Assembly: GCA_907163375.1 (NCBI GenBank)
Contig: CAJQUW010003226.1
Coordinates: 186,001-250,000, forward strand
Length of the DNA: 64,000 nucleotides
Direction of reading: 5' to 3'
DNA from: Prostheceraeus crozeri
Lineage: Eukaryota > Platyhelminthes > Polycladida > Euryleptidae
The position numbers were made by a program, and so were the translations under genes. The notes beneath the pieces were generated by a model. That model was not told the origin of the DNA. It saw only the letters and a program-made list of their open reading frames with translations, and made no database searches. Shown one piece after another: positions 1-12,000 of this stretch (position 1 is the stretch's first letter; every line of letters begins with the position of its first letter).

Positions 1-840
1 CACCAAGTTACATACTGACACATGGTGGTGTGAAGAAGTAGACGCAGCAGTGGAAGAAAAGAGAATGTGATTCGCCATATGGAAGAGAACTCAAGACGAA
101 AAGTGATTAAAGAAGAATGTGCAAAGGCAAAGGAGAATGCCCGCAAGATCATTTGGCAATCTCATGAGAGGAGAAGGAAAGAATTGGCGCAATTATTAAC
201 AAGTGAAGAGGACAGGAGATGCTCAGGTGCGACACTGTTACTCGTTTCTGATACTAGGGAGACATGTTGGATTCCGGTGGTGGAACGGAGGCAGCTGTGA
301 CTGCGCGAATTGAGTGGCTGGGGGGGGGCGAAATTCCGAGAGATATCGCCTACCCTGACCAGTTGTTCTACTCCATACTAGATGAAGGGCAAGATTTACG
401 ACTCATGCGTCGGAGCCTGTATGACTTACGGAAGAGAGACATGGGTTCTGACAGCTGTAGAAAAGAGGAGAATGGAGGTAGCAGACAGAAGGATGATCAG
501 ATAAATGTGTGGAGTGTCTCTCGAAGATAGAGTGGCCAGCGAAGACCTTCTGGCGTGCCTGAGCCTGCTATCGGTCGATGGGGACATGAGAGTGCGCAGA
601 TTGCGATGATACGGCGGAAAGATAGCAGCGATTGGGTGAAGAAAGTATGGAAAATGAAGATCAGCGAACCAACAAGAGACCGCCCAAAAATGACCTGGGA
701 AGAAGCAGTGTCCGCAGAATGTCGGCAATTGGGCCTCAAAGAAGCCGAAACCCTCGATCTGAACACCTGGAGGCATTCTATGAAGAATCATCGTCCAACC
801 CAACGGAGATGGAGTAAAGGACGTTAAACGGATAAAGCAA
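1..840 (+). pseudogene. RTE-like LINE relic, 3' part, lacking the reverse-transcriptase core
   Basis: Broken frames resemble the RTE-type endonuclease/reverse-transcriptase polyprotein. Bases 1-200 read like the linker after the endonuclease (TDTWWCEEVDAAVEEKRM). Bases 260-330 carry the DSGGGTEAAVTAR motif, 370-530 read YGRETWVLTAVEKRRMEVADRR and MCGVSLEDRVASEDLL, and 555-827 carry the C-terminal motif WVKK...RDRPKMTWEEAV...LGL. The order is right, but the catalytic palm between linker and C-terminus is absent, so the copy is internally deleted as well as frameshifted. The upstream part lies outside the window. Clade assignment rests on remembered family motifs. Confidence 0.75.
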
Positions 841-2766
841 AAAGTGAGGCTACCTAGGTTCACATTCTTCATGAATTGCAATGAGCAATGAGCATCTACT
901 AAATAGTGCCATCGTGAGTACTTACAATTGAAAAATGTTCGATTATGTTCAATAATTGAACTTCATAGCTTCAAAAAAATTTCGAAACAATTAATTTCAC
1001 CATTCATGTGAGCATGTTATGATAATAATATGCAGACAGGCACCAAACTAAGGTTTAGGTTGATCGCCAATCTATTGAACGTCGCTGAATTTCGTAGAAT
1101 AATGATCGATGATATCCTACCGAAGTTGGAAGTAAATATTTCTATCATGTATGAACCAATTCTTCTTATGCATTGATTCAACCAATGCGGAGTGGACTTT
1201 GACTTCTTCGACTGACCAGCGCCACATACCCTGTAGAATATCTTTCAGACTGTCACTTACAAAACACAAATGCAACATGATGCATCTGCATGTGCAATAG
1301 TTTTTATTGTGGCAATCCTTCACTTGACCAAACGAACTTTGACCGTTGTGACCCATAAAAGAACTTCCGTAAAATGTTCTCTCAGACAACTAAGTACGCC
1401 TGACACTCAAACAGAACCAAGAGCTTAATTATTGTCTTCCGAAAATCCATTTTTGTACATTAAGTACTGACTTATGCAAAGGTATACAGGTGTGCCGAAT
1501 ATGATTGTAATGCGTGTTTGACATGACCGAAATTGATTTTAGATCTGAAATTCTAAGGATAGTATAATACTTAAAAAATGAGCATGGAAAATAAATTTCA
1601 TCAAGATATCACCATTTTTGAAGAAGTTACAGAGTTTCAAAAAACATGGCGTCTACACAGATAGGCAGGTGTGCCGATGAGGGTTAAGATGTAGCGAAGG
1701 ACTTGATACAGTAATATTGCCATAGACCTATTGTTCACTAAATGTGGATGCATCTGTAAAATGCACTTTAGTACTAAATGATAGATTATATGAACATAAA
1801 AAACAGAAGTACCACAAATATTTGGTCCATGAAAGTACGAGCGCAATATTTTAACGGTGTGTTCAGAAATGATAAAAAGCTAAAAAGTAGGATTACATTG
1901 AGTTTTGCACCCTTAAACGGATTTGAAGAATTCAGAAGAAATTTGTGCATTCAAAGCTTGTCCTTCTTTTGCTGAATTGATCTCCATGTTTCTACAAACA
2001 GCCCAGATTGTGATGATATGATGCAGGAGCAGCAAAAATAGAAAAGATTTTTCGATTTCATCAGAAACATCCCATACGCATAAACGCATACGTTAATATT
2101 CCCTTTGTAGAACCTCCTCAAAATCATATTATATTCACACTTGAAGCGAGAGATTAAGATTATCATCGTACTTAAGCGCATTTCACTTTAATCTACTTAT
2201 TTGAATGTTACTATGAAAGTTCCAGGAATATGGTAACAAGATTCAGTAGCATTTTGCAATATACATATGACAATGTGAGGAAAAAAGGAAATAACGGAAA
2301 AATTGGTAAAAAAACGAGAAATAAAGGACAATTTTCGAAAAAGCGGAAAATAACGGAAATAACGGAACTCTGGGTACCATGTATGGCCTGAAAAAATCAA
2401 GCTCGTCAAGTCGCCGTCAAGTTGTCTCCCTCCTTTCGCGAGAAAAAGATAACTGAAATGAACCAAATTCACCAAATTTACTGCTTCAATGAAAATCGGA
2501 CATCTTTGTAAATCCGTCGTTGCCATGGAAACGAAAAAAAAAGATTTTGCAAAGCACCTCTTGTGAAAGACTTTTATCAGAGCTGCGATGGATCCTGTAT
2601 ATCTTCACGACATGGTTTAAAATGCGGTGGACATTCGATCCCCGCTACTTACCTTAATGTCGGCGGTCACCATTGTGACGAGTTATTTGTTCATGGATTA
2701 TAATTGCTATGACAACTGGTATGTGGTGGTGAGGGTTTGATCCTGCCAATTGACACAGTCGCATAA
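841..2766. other. no recognised feature
   Basis: AT-rich non-coding DNA in which I see no supported gene. The 12-mer CAGGTGTGCCGA occurs twice in direct orientation (about 1487 and 1666). Around 2285-2380 there are purine-rich runs of GGAAATAACGG type ending in GGAACTCTG, which could be a decayed hAT end, but no partner end was found. The downstream part of the CH-domain gene should lie to the left; I could not find its next exon here. Confidence 0.4.
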
Positions 2767-2840
2767 GTGGCTCGTAGCTCAGTTGATAAGAGCACAGGTC
2801 TGGTTAACCTTGGACGTAGGTTCGAATCGCACCAGTCGCA
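2767..2840 (+). pseudogene. tRNA-Thr(GGT)-like relic or tRNA-derived SINE head
   Basis: A 74-nt cloverleaf-like sequence. The D-arm reads GCTCAGTTGATAAGAGC (A box), the anticodon arm CAGGT-CTGGTTA-ACCTT places GGT at the anticodon, and the T loop is TTCGAAT (B box). The acceptor stem GTGGCTC/CAGTCGC pairs at six of seven positions if G-U is allowed. The T stem has two mismatches and there is one extra base between acceptor stem and D-arm, so a working tRNA is unlikely. An AT-rich tail follows (about 2870-2890), as in tRNA-derived SINEs. Confidence 0.55.
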
Positions 2841-3178
2841 CATCTGCTGCATGGCAATTTGATCTATAGTTTATTTTATTTTATTTTTTTACCCAGGGTA
2901 AATCGTAAATTTTAGAGCTTGTTTCTGAAAAATAAGGATTTCCGAGTTATCCGGTTCACATTCTGAAGGCTTTAATCATAACTAAATAGTAAATAGCAGT
3001 TGCACTTTGCGTGAACATGGCAGCGACGTTGCCGAGGTGCATCGCACTAAGTACAACACTTGGTTCTGAATTTCACCTATAATCAGGGCTGACCTCTATG
3101 CGCAGGAATACAATATGAATACTTGAGGTTTTTTCAACAATTTATAACTAAATAGACATCACACGAATGCACACTTAC

Positions 3179-3248
3179 AAGGCGAGCCATTACCATCGCA
3201 AGCCGATTGATTCTCCGAATAGAATTTGGTTTCAGGCAGTTCAGTAAC
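3179..3248 (-). CDS. CH-domain protein (LMO7/LIMCH1-like), exon 3
   Basis: A 70-bp exon on the minus strand. A pyrimidine-rich acceptor (TTGTTGCTTTTATAG) ends at 3249 and a consensus donor GTAAGT starts at 3178. Its first base completes the glutamate codon left open by exon 2. The remaining 23 codons read LLNCLKPNSIRRINRL then AMVMARL, ending in phase 0. This matches the CH-domain segment of LMO7/LIMCH1 (LCxLxNxLKPGxIKKINRL, established family knowledge). In those proteins the next residues are near DNINVFL; no exon encoding them was found between 3178 and the window edge, so the gene probably continues outside. The hydrophobic core and K/R-I-N-R-L motif are intact, so this looks like a working host exon. 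Confidence 0.85.
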
Positions 3249-3644
3249 CTATAAAAGCAACAAAATGCGTGAATAGACCTACGACATAACGCAATCATAA
3301 CAAGCGCATGATATGTCTACATATTTTCGGAATCATGGTGGGTACGAATGAACAATTTGTTCGTAAGACGATGTGATATTCCAGTAAGAGACGAACCTGA
3401 GAATGCCGTATCTCTGGAATAAAATGTCAAAGAATAATATCCAGACCTAGCGAATCACGCAAGTACTCAAGTATGATTCATTGCACGTTAATGCTGCTTT
3501 GGAATATGACGCAAAAATGAAGCTTAAATGGTTCAAATGAGCTGTATTGAAAATTTTGGTACAAGAATCCGCTGAGACACTTTGGGTTTAATTTTGCACT
3601 GTGCACCAGCGTTCCGAATCCCCAAGAGACTGCCATGGTCACAC

Positions 3645-4373
3645 CAGGGATGCGGAGTCCTATCATTTTGATAGGACTCCGACTCCGGTTGGCAAGTTTA
3701 TAAAGCCTAGTTTTTGAAAAACTAACTGGTAACCTGTAATTGATCATAATAAGCTTACCTGAACCTATTTTTAGTGATCATTGCTGCATCAATTATCAAT
3801 CATTTTCGATGAAAGTTAATAAAATGTCGGTTTCAGCTGTATGCATACGACCCAGCTGCTTCCATCTTCTTTACGTGTGCTTCACACGGTTTTTCTCCAG
3901 TCTCTACCAGACAGGAAAATCTCCCATCCTTCTCCAAAAAATATGAGTTCTCTTTCGATTTTAATCTGCGGTTTAGAGGAGCCATCACACACGATTAACA
4001 TGAGGGTAAGAGGTAATGTTTTCAAACAAACTAATATTTTACCTTTGTCTCCGATGTAACCTTTAGCGCGTAGGTGTGATCGAGGATAGGAAGGCTTGTC
4101 TTCTCTACTAAATCACCTAGTAAAAGGACAATCCTTTTTTCACTATCACGGTTCATTCCCTCAACTATTACAAGCTTCGCATGCACTGCTGTCTCTGTAC
4201 TTTTGTTTGACGGAGAAAGTTGACATCAAGACAGTGACAGCTACATGCACGAGAATAAATAATGTGCTTGTATTATATTTCGGGTCTAGTTATAGGCCGG
4301 AGTCCTGTCATTTGATAGGACTCCGACTTCAGCAAAAATGATAGAACTCCAGGACTCCGGCTCCGCATCCCTG
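3645..4373. mobile_element. non-autonomous hAT transposon, 729 bp
   Basis: The ends are inverted: CAGGGATGCGGAGTCC on the left and, reversed, CAGGGATGCGGAGCCGGAG on the right. Subterminal GGAGTCC/GGACTCC repeats occur at both ends. Flanking 8-mers are ggtcacac (3637-3644) and ggtcatac (4374-4381), an 8-bp target duplication with one mismatch, as expected for hAT. No transposase-like frame is present, so this is an internally deleted, trans-mobilised element. It sits in intron 2 of the CH-domain gene. Confidence 0.85.
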
Positions 4374-4381
4374 GGTCATAC

Positions 4382-5746
4382 CCCCGAATTATGAAGATTT
4401 CGAAAAAAGGTAATTTTCCAGAAGATAGTGCTAGCGGTAATTTTCTTTTGTATAGATTTTTTTCTTTATCGTATAGACATTTCATTGCCATAACTGTATA
4501 TGATCACTTACTTGCATGTGTTGACTCTGTTCTACTCACTGTAAATTTGATTTGCCTTGGTGCTATTTGCACTTATGGGAGTAATAAAATATAAAAAATA
4601 TATTATAATGCAAAGCTGCCAGGCAATGGGGATACAGTGTCCATAATATACCGGTATCCATAAGGGATGTTGTGACATATTCCTCACCGCGAATTAACAC
4701 TGCTCTCTCCTTGTCTGACGCCTTTTAATATATTATTTTTCTGCTGTATCATGATCAGCCGTGGCTATTTATTTACCTGTGTGTAACTGCATGCTCTTCT
4801 TACTGCCATTAATGTGACTGTCGATGTAATAATTTTGATGAAAACTTCAAACACTACATCAGGTTTGTATTACATTTTGAGTACCACAAGGTACAATGCA
4901 GAATTGTCATGAATAATTTAGTTTGAATTGGTTTAGCTTTCAAGAGAAACGATTCAGTATAGGAAACAATGGAGGTACTTTAGCTGCAGAATGGACCAAA
5001 GTATATCGGCTGTCACAATGCTAAGCAAAGGCATTCTTTGATGGGTTTGTTTATCTAGTAGCAGTCAGTTATAATGAATAATAGGATACGGCACTTGTGA
5101 GGTAATTAACTTCTACAGTATTAGAAGATGTTTCTTAACACAGCCTTATAAATTAACCATTTTCATATGAAAGATAACAGGTGAGCAAACATGCGCAAAA
5201 AGAACGAATTGTCTATTCTAGAATTCATCCGTAAACGAGACGTACAAGGCATTCCTGCTAAAGCTGAAAATCTTTCACTGTAGATAGATAAGACAATGCA
5301 ATGTTGAATCAATTAAACCGTTTGATAATTGTCAAGTCAAGTAGCACAGATAACACTGGACGAACAGAACCAAACAGGTGCAGCTGTGGCTTATCAGTCA
5401 AACACAATACTCACAGAATGAGGATGCTATAATATCCATCAGATTCTATAAACATATTACACTAGTCGTTCAGCTTCATCGATTGAAGAATAAGGCTTTA
5501 TTCTGTAACAAATATGTTAAGTTGATTCTCCTAACAGCATATTACGTACAAAATTAAATATATTAGGCTCACTTGCCTGCATTTTGGATTGGAGCTCTAC
5601 TACAAATCATATGTCAAATTCAGAGATCAATCAATATTCCAGACAACGATTATTTATTCATAAGCGTAGTCAGCTTTTTAATTTGATTATTCATCTCTGA
5701 ATTGATAATTGAGACTCATTGAATCTGAATATTCATATGTATTACT
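4382..5746. other. intronic DNA, nothing recognised
   Basis: Intron 2 of the minus-strand CH-domain gene. AT-rich with no supported coding, RNA or transposon feature. Confidence 0.4.
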
Positions 5747-5832
5747 AGCGGGCTTAAATGTCATTTTCTAATGCAAGCAGATCCAATGAGTATTACTGAA
5801 CTCAAATGATAAAAATAGCATTTAAGCCCGCT
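5747..5832. repeat. 86-bp hairpin with 14-bp perfect inverted ends
   Basis: AGCGGGCTTAAATG at 5747-5760 is exactly inverted as CATTTAAGCCCGCT at 5819-5832, enclosing 58 bases. No clear target duplication flanks it. It may be a tiny foldback element or an RNA hairpin in the intron. Confidence 0.5.
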
Positions 5833-6019
5833 GTGAATAGACTTCTTGTTCGAGTTGTAATAATACGAGTCGTAATAATTTGAATTGGGCGATCTCAGAT
5901 GGTTATTATTCCTATATTAGTAATGAAGTTTGTTACTTGTAGATTCTAGCCACGTTGCTCACAGAAATTAAAAAGGTTATTAGGATTGTATACATAGAAA
6001 TTAACAATGCCATAGAAAC

Positions 6020-6487
6020 CAGGGCTGCGGAGGTAATTGATTTCTATACGCTTCCGCCTCTGCTTAAACGACCAAGAGCGTGTTTGAGAATGCTACCATG
6101 TAATTGCCTCAAGACATACCAATCCGTATTGTGTAAAGTTGCCATTGATAAGATGATACTGAGGTTTTCTGATTTCGAATGCCCGTATTCTGAGATAATA
6201 CACCTTCGTTTTCATCATAATGAGAAAATTAGAAGTAACTACATTTAGTAATGCAGGTGCCCATTTGTAATTAGGTGTAATAGGGTGAGCACTAAATATG
6301 ACAACTATTACTTAACTAATATCAAAACTTAGGGTCAAAAGTCAGAAGTGCCTCGCCTCGCTCTGACACGCGAATTGCGTCAGTCATTAATATCATGATA
6401 CTTTCGGAAGCGGAAGCGATCGTCGGGCATTCGCTTCCGCTTCCAATGAAAACGATCGCTGCCATCGCCTCCGCTTCCACACCCCTG
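6020..6487. mobile_element. non-autonomous hAT transposon, 468 bp
   Basis: The left end is CAGGGCTGCGGAGG; the right end reversed is CAGGGGTGTGGAAGCGGAGG, with several GGAAGCGGAAGCG-type subterminal repeats on the right. It is flanked by a perfect 8-bp target duplication, atagaaac at 6012-6019 and 6488-6495. No transposase is encoded. It lies in intron 2 of the CH-domain gene. The ends resemble, but are not the same as, those of the element at 3645-4373. Confidence 0.88.
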
Positions 6488-6495
6488 ATAGAAAC

Positions 6496-7379
6496 AATAC
6501 CATATATGCCCTAGGATATGTAGCATAGGGCAATGTTAGTAGAGGCATTTAGAAATCTGCTCTTCTGCCATATTTTTTCTGTTTTGTATATCATAGACGC
6601 TCATAGAAATCTATAAATATTTAATATAACAGTGTATGGTGCGTGGGGCGATGAAGCGACAATGGCATAAATTTTAACGGATAGCAGACCGAAAAGCCTT
6701 TCAAATGAATGCAAACCACGATGCCATTCGCAGAGAGATGTACCAACAGCATATCATCTCTCTTGCTAGGTCCAGTGCAAGGACATTGTTAGCCAGAACT
6801 ATCCGAAACAACTGATTTCGCTTGTTTTCTTTTTACTTATCTGGGTTTTTGGTCTCGCTGAACATTTAATCTTCATCATTCATTATTTTAGGTATGTCAA
6901 GTAAATAGGTAGGCCTATTGATTGTTCATCATTATGTTTGTATCATTATTTGATTACTATAGATGGAAATAATATATGCATTACATGTTTGATAAACTTT
7001 AATATACATGTACACTGTGATATCAGTGTATTGCATACCCTCCATGTGTCATGCAATCATGACCGCTATGATGTTTCCATAGAATCATATTACAATGCCG
7101 CTGTGGGCATGCTGGAATTCGGACAGCAATAACTATCAGCCTCCACTGCGTAGCTTCGTCTTTACATAGTCATTGCTGTCCTCTCAAACATACTCTCAGT
7201 CAAACATACCGCAGTACATTATACGCTAAATTGTCGATTGTATACATCCTTTTTCTATAGTTTATCGTCTCACACGGGAGGTTGGCCATTGATCAAAAAG
7301 AAAATAAAAAGTCACTCCCAAATTTACGACGTTTTACTATGGCATCAAAAGAAAAAAATTACGACATTTCAAAGGCTCT
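6496..7379. other. intronic DNA, nothing recognised
   Basis: Intron 2 of the CH-domain gene. The short frame at 6938-7132 has no recognisable motif and is not called. Confidence 0.4.
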
Positions 7380-8345
7380 GACACTACTGGTTATCCTACT
7401 CTCATTAAGAAATTGATGTATCTTAATTTTCCGTTGGGTCTCTTTCAGCTGATGTGTTCGTATCTAGAAGATCGATTTCAATATGTGAAAGTTCTGGACT
7501 CTTTTAGTTCCGTTTTACCTGCAAAAAGTGTAGCTCCTCAAGGCCAACTTTTGGGGCCATTTTTGCTCGTTCTGTACTGCAACGATATACATCCCAAACA
7601 CAATAATACTTTTTTATGGATGCATACAGACGATATTTGTTTTTTTGTCCCATTTTTAAAAACAATGTCGAGGAGTCTATAGAAGTGATTCTGGAAGAAT
7701 TTCTTAACATTAAAAGTAGGTCAGTAAGTAATTCGTTGAGATGAAATGCCTCAAAAACAAAAGCATTGTGTGTCTCTAAGAAAAATTGTTAAGTGATGTT
7801 TCCCCTTCCTTTTTTGTATTGTGGAGGTATTCAAGCTACTCGGTGTTGTATGGGAGTCTGATCTAAATTGGAGTGCCCATTTCAAATACGTGTTATCTTG
7901 CTGTTCTCGGAGATTGTATCTTATCAGAGTACTGAGAAAGATCTTCAGCCACGATGAGCTTTGGATCACTTTCTGCACTACTATCGGTAGCCTGCTTCAA
8001 TATTGTACTACGCTATTTGGGATTTTTTCAAGTGATGTCCAACATGTCATATATTCTTCGTTTCGATGTGCAAGAAAATTATATGTTTTAAATCATGTCC
8101 TTGTAATAACAATATGACTAAGTTCCACTCCACACGCGGTGATATGTTCCTAAAACTATTTGATAAATGCGAAAACGAATGTCATCCTTAATTTTCGATT
8201 GTTTCACACCCAAATACATGTAATTGTTGTGCATCAGTGCCATTCTGTAAGACAAACCGTCGACAAAATTGTTTCAGTGTTATGTCAACTCTTGTATACT
8301 CGTATAATGGTCTCACAGACCTTGTAAAGAAACCTGATTTTTAGT
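7380..8345 (+). pseudogene. CR1-like LINE relic, reverse transcriptase to C-terminus
   Basis: The first part reads like the RT palm of CR1/Jockey-group elements: a YLEDRFQYVKV segment, APQGQLLGPFLLVLYCNDI, then HTDDICFF where active copies have an A/VDD motif. A shifted frame at 7821-8117 gives the thumb motif LLGVVWESDLNWSAHFKYV, and 8160-8345 gives ECHP...VPFCKTNRRQN, the usual C-terminus. Frames are broken at several places and the endonuclease half is missing. It lies in intron 2 of the CH-domain gene in the opposite orientation. Confidence 0.75.
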
Positions 8346-8400
8346 TATCTTCCTTGTGATCTATGTATATCTGATTTTCATTTTTGACAAATACAAACTT

Positions 8401-8460
8401 AGTCCCTCTTTCTCATTACACCGACGTTTCGTCGTCCTGCTGACTTGCTCACGTGAGACT
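8401..8460 (-). repeat. Penelope-type terminal-repeat scrap with hammerhead-like tail
   Basis: Read on the minus strand, this contains GACGAAACGTCGGTG after a CAGGACGA segment, resembling the GAAA box and short stem III region seen at the ends of Penelope-like elements. No good CUGAUGA box remains. The call is tentative and rests on this motif alone. Confidence 0.3.
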
Positions 8461-8974
8461 TGTACATCCTTTTCAATCGGATGCGCTTGAAATTAAGTCA
8501 ATAATAAGCCGCAAAACTTGAAGATGTCAAAATTGTTTGTCCACTTCTTTGATTATATGAAATAATTTTTCAAAAAAGGGTGATGCAGACCAATTTACAA
8601 AACACCACGTAGATCAGCAAATGTAAAATGATTCACATTCCTTTTCTATGAGTATGAGCAAAAAGTAACTTCCTTTCCAAAATATGAAATGAATTTATTA
8701 GCTGATACGCCTCATCTGTTCATACTCAAGATAGTAATTGCTTATGCAACCTCATACAATTCTTATTATGAAAGAAAAAATAATAGTAGGCTTATCATCA
8801 CGTTTTATACAATAGACCAAACAAAACTGTAATGGTTTTCTGAGACATCCATCTCATCAATGCACCTAATGTTATCAGTAAAGGAAAAATTCAGATTAGT
8901 TGAGGTTAGCATTTGGGGAAATTGGAATTCGGATAACAATATTTGAAAACGTGATAAACCATATTGATACGTAC

Positions 8975-9048
8975 TCGCACAGACGGACACCATCTTCTAA
9001 ACTCCTGCGTATATCATCGGGATACTTCAAGGATTTTTCTGTGACAGA
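8975..9048 (-). CDS. CH-domain protein (LMO7/LIMCH1-like), exon 2
   Basis: A 74-bp exon on the minus strand. It follows a strong acceptor (CATTTTTTTGCAG, ending at 9049) and ends at a GTACGT donor starting at 8974. It begins in phase 0 and reads SVTEKSLKYPDDIRRSLE then DGVRLC plus two bases of a glutamate codon. The junction with exon 1 gives WIE-SVTEKS and with exon 3 gives LCE-LLN. This is the first helix region of a CH domain; LMO7 and LIMCH1 have VTEKxFxxKDFRxSLENGVLLC at this place. CH domains bind F-actin or act as scaffolds at cell junctions. The donor is weaker than consensus but phase and homology make the call firm. Confidence 0.85.
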
Positions 9049-12000
9049 CTGCAAAAAAATGAATTGTAGGTTAGAACGTTCACAAAGATAAATTAAAGTG
9101 TCCTACATACATTGAAACAGAATAAAGTGTCCAACACAGCTGAGGATAGAAATTGTTACCTCTTGACTAGTATTCCGAAAGCAAAGAAAAATTATATAAC
9201 CAGCCTCGTCTTTGGTTAGTACGAGTAACTGTATGAAAGTTCGTCTTATCATCTCATGTCAAAAATATTGAATCGTAGTATAGAGGTTTGCATATTATGG
9301 TTCAATCATAATGTTTGCACTGGCTCAGTTGAAATATGAATTGGAAATCTCAGTTTGCGCAGATCTTTCAACTATGTGTATTCATAGGTGCCTGCCTACT
9401 TTCTTTTATTGTTCCATGCATACACGGCATCAACTCGGGCGGGCTTGAGGGACTTCGTTCGGCTTGCTCACTTCGTGCGTTAGCATCGCCTCTCTTTGCA
9501 GTCAAACATCAGTTTCGACCAAGTACAGTTCTTTCGATCTCAATTCCGCGCAATATTATCGACATAGACTTTTTAGCAAAATTATGGGAAAATTCAGATA
9601 CAATTTCTGGTGGCGATAAGCCCGTGTTTTCTGAACCGTTGGAGGTAGGCACACATTCATGAGTAATCATGAATAATGGTACTCATGAAGCTGAAATTAG
9701 GCCTACCTGAATACTTTCAAAAGATACAAAAACATTTATAAAATCAGGAGACCTGCCATCACGAAAAGTTCAGACACAATTCAGACCACAAGACTTTTGT
9801 CTGAATAATTAGTCTGGAGCCTAATTGCAAACCTTAATGACAATTAATTGTGGGGAAATCGAAGAAATATCTCAGATGAAAAGATTTCATACAAAGTAAA
9901 TCAGCTTTTGTGACTCTTATTTTTGGCGCATTTTCAGACTTAAAAAAAAAACGGTTAGATTTTGGCCATTGGAGGAACAAATCTACGACCTGTTTTGAAC
10001 AATATCTTTTATCTTGAAACACATTTCAAAAGACTGAATTTTTTGTTTGTAGGTGCCCATCAATAAAGAGTTTGCATTAATGGAAAAGACTTCATGCCGG
10101 CGCTTCGTCCCTTCTTTATTTAGACGCAACACGGAACTGATTATAGAGTGACATGGTGGATTGCCCACTGGATGAAACTCGATCCATCTACAATGCGTAT
10201 TTCGTCCTTATAATACTATCTGAAGTTACTTACAGCTGCAGATGTATGTGCTGCTTCACAGATACATCAAAGTGGCTACCTTTGAAGGAAAAATTAAACA
10301 TTTCATATGCATGTATTTGAGTTGCATAACTTGCACTAATCAATCTTATCCATCTCCTATTGTATTCAAGCAACTTTTCAATACATTCAGCCAGTTTGTC
10401 ATCATAAATGGCCATCATTATTGAGATTTAAAGTCACAGTTTGGCAACATTTCAAAAAAATCTGTCAAAATTAGCTGCTTTAATTCTAACTGATGTGATG
10501 CAATAATGTTATGTAAATGTGACCAATGTAATGTAAAATGGACCAAAGCATATCCGGTGCAGCACTATCCTAAAACGAAACTGAAATCTAGTAAAAGAAG
10601 CGTTGAAGACACAAAGTATGCTGCTTAAGAAAGCTAAGCAAATCAATAAAAATGCTTAAAAGATAAGGATTAGAAATATAGAATGAAAATTGTTCATAAA
10701 AAACAAACGGACAAATAGGAATGTTTTATAAAAGTCCTAAAAATAGGTCTAAATTGTCTCCTTGACATGTTAACTGAATTGTAAATAAAATCATTCAGCG
10801 AATAAATTTCATAAAAAGGCACTTAAAGCTAAAAGTACACAGAAACAAAATATAGTGAAAGCTCTTAAACTAACTTCTTTATTAGAGACATTATACTGAT
10901 GAAATATATATCAAAAGCAATTCTTGAATAAATAGTGGTCAATGAAGTCAGCTTGGTAAAATATATTTCACCCAAGGTTAAAATGCATGTTAGATTCGAC
11001 ATCTTTTGCCGTCTTGTTCTGACAACTGACCCCACGTGTATTTTGTTGAGCTTGTGTTTCTGATTGAGTAACCAGAATGCAGTATTCTTCGCTCAATGTC
11101 TTGAGCTGGAAATCCGTGCTGAGTAATATAGTGTTTCCGGGCAATACGATTTTTACAGAGTCCTGGAATTGCGTGACTTCACCTCCAAATCAATATAGGC
11201 AACATTCGATCATTGAAAGTACATTGGATGGTTTCTAGTGCGAGAGCTATTGACGTTTTCTTTCTAAATTCGCGCACGAGCTTCTTGTTATTCTTAATTT
11301 GTAGATTGTCACCCAACATCAGAAAGAAGGCAGTTCTTGAGCTTTAACTCCAGTCGTATTGCAAGTCACGGAGGGTCAAACATCGCAAAATTCCATTAGC
11401 TTACGTAGATCCTGGTGCTTCCGAATTTGGCCCCTTAATAACGCAATGATCTAACATTCATTAAATCACTCAAAATCATTTATTATTTTTGTGATTTTGA
11501 TTGCGTTTTTAAGGCAAACAACTTCCATAGTAGGCAGAAATGTGATATTCCTCGTATGCGCTGGCTTGCCCGAATTCCTCTTAAAGAAAATGAAGAAGTC
11601 TTGACAACCGATGTTATTGCTGCAGATAAACAAACAGACTTTTCTGATCACAAAATGATATCACAAAGACGACTGGAGTTAAAGCTTAAGAATTGCCGTT
11701 TTACTGATGTTGGGTGACAATCTACAAATTAAAATTAGAAGGAGACTATAATTCAGGAAATCATCAGTAGCTCTCGGACTATTCCTATCATAGAGAAAAG
11801 CCACAGAACAGAGAAGTGTGTGGTGGAAAGTCTCCTGTAGCCTAGTGCTGTAGTCAGTATCTTGCATCATCACTTTGCGCTATGACTTTGCGTCAGATCC
11901 GAATTCTGATTGACCGTGGATCATGAAAATCAGCAGTAAAAGCGAATGAATAATGCCGTTATTATTGTTTCCGAATATTTTCTTGATGATGACTTCGGGG

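Noticed and set aside
1487-1680. Direct repeat CAGGTGTGCCGA
   Set aside because: Two short direct copies without inverted partners or flanking duplication are not enough to call an element.
2285-2380. Possible hAT end with GGAAATAACGG repeats
   Set aside because: It resembles subterminal hAT repeats, but no opposite end or target duplication could be found.
10212-10257. Exon-like stretch on the minus strand (SHFDVSVKQHIHLQL) with splice-like borders
   Set aside because: It lies between exons 1 and 2 of the CH-domain gene, which already join directly in frame and complete the conserved motif; including it would break the domain.
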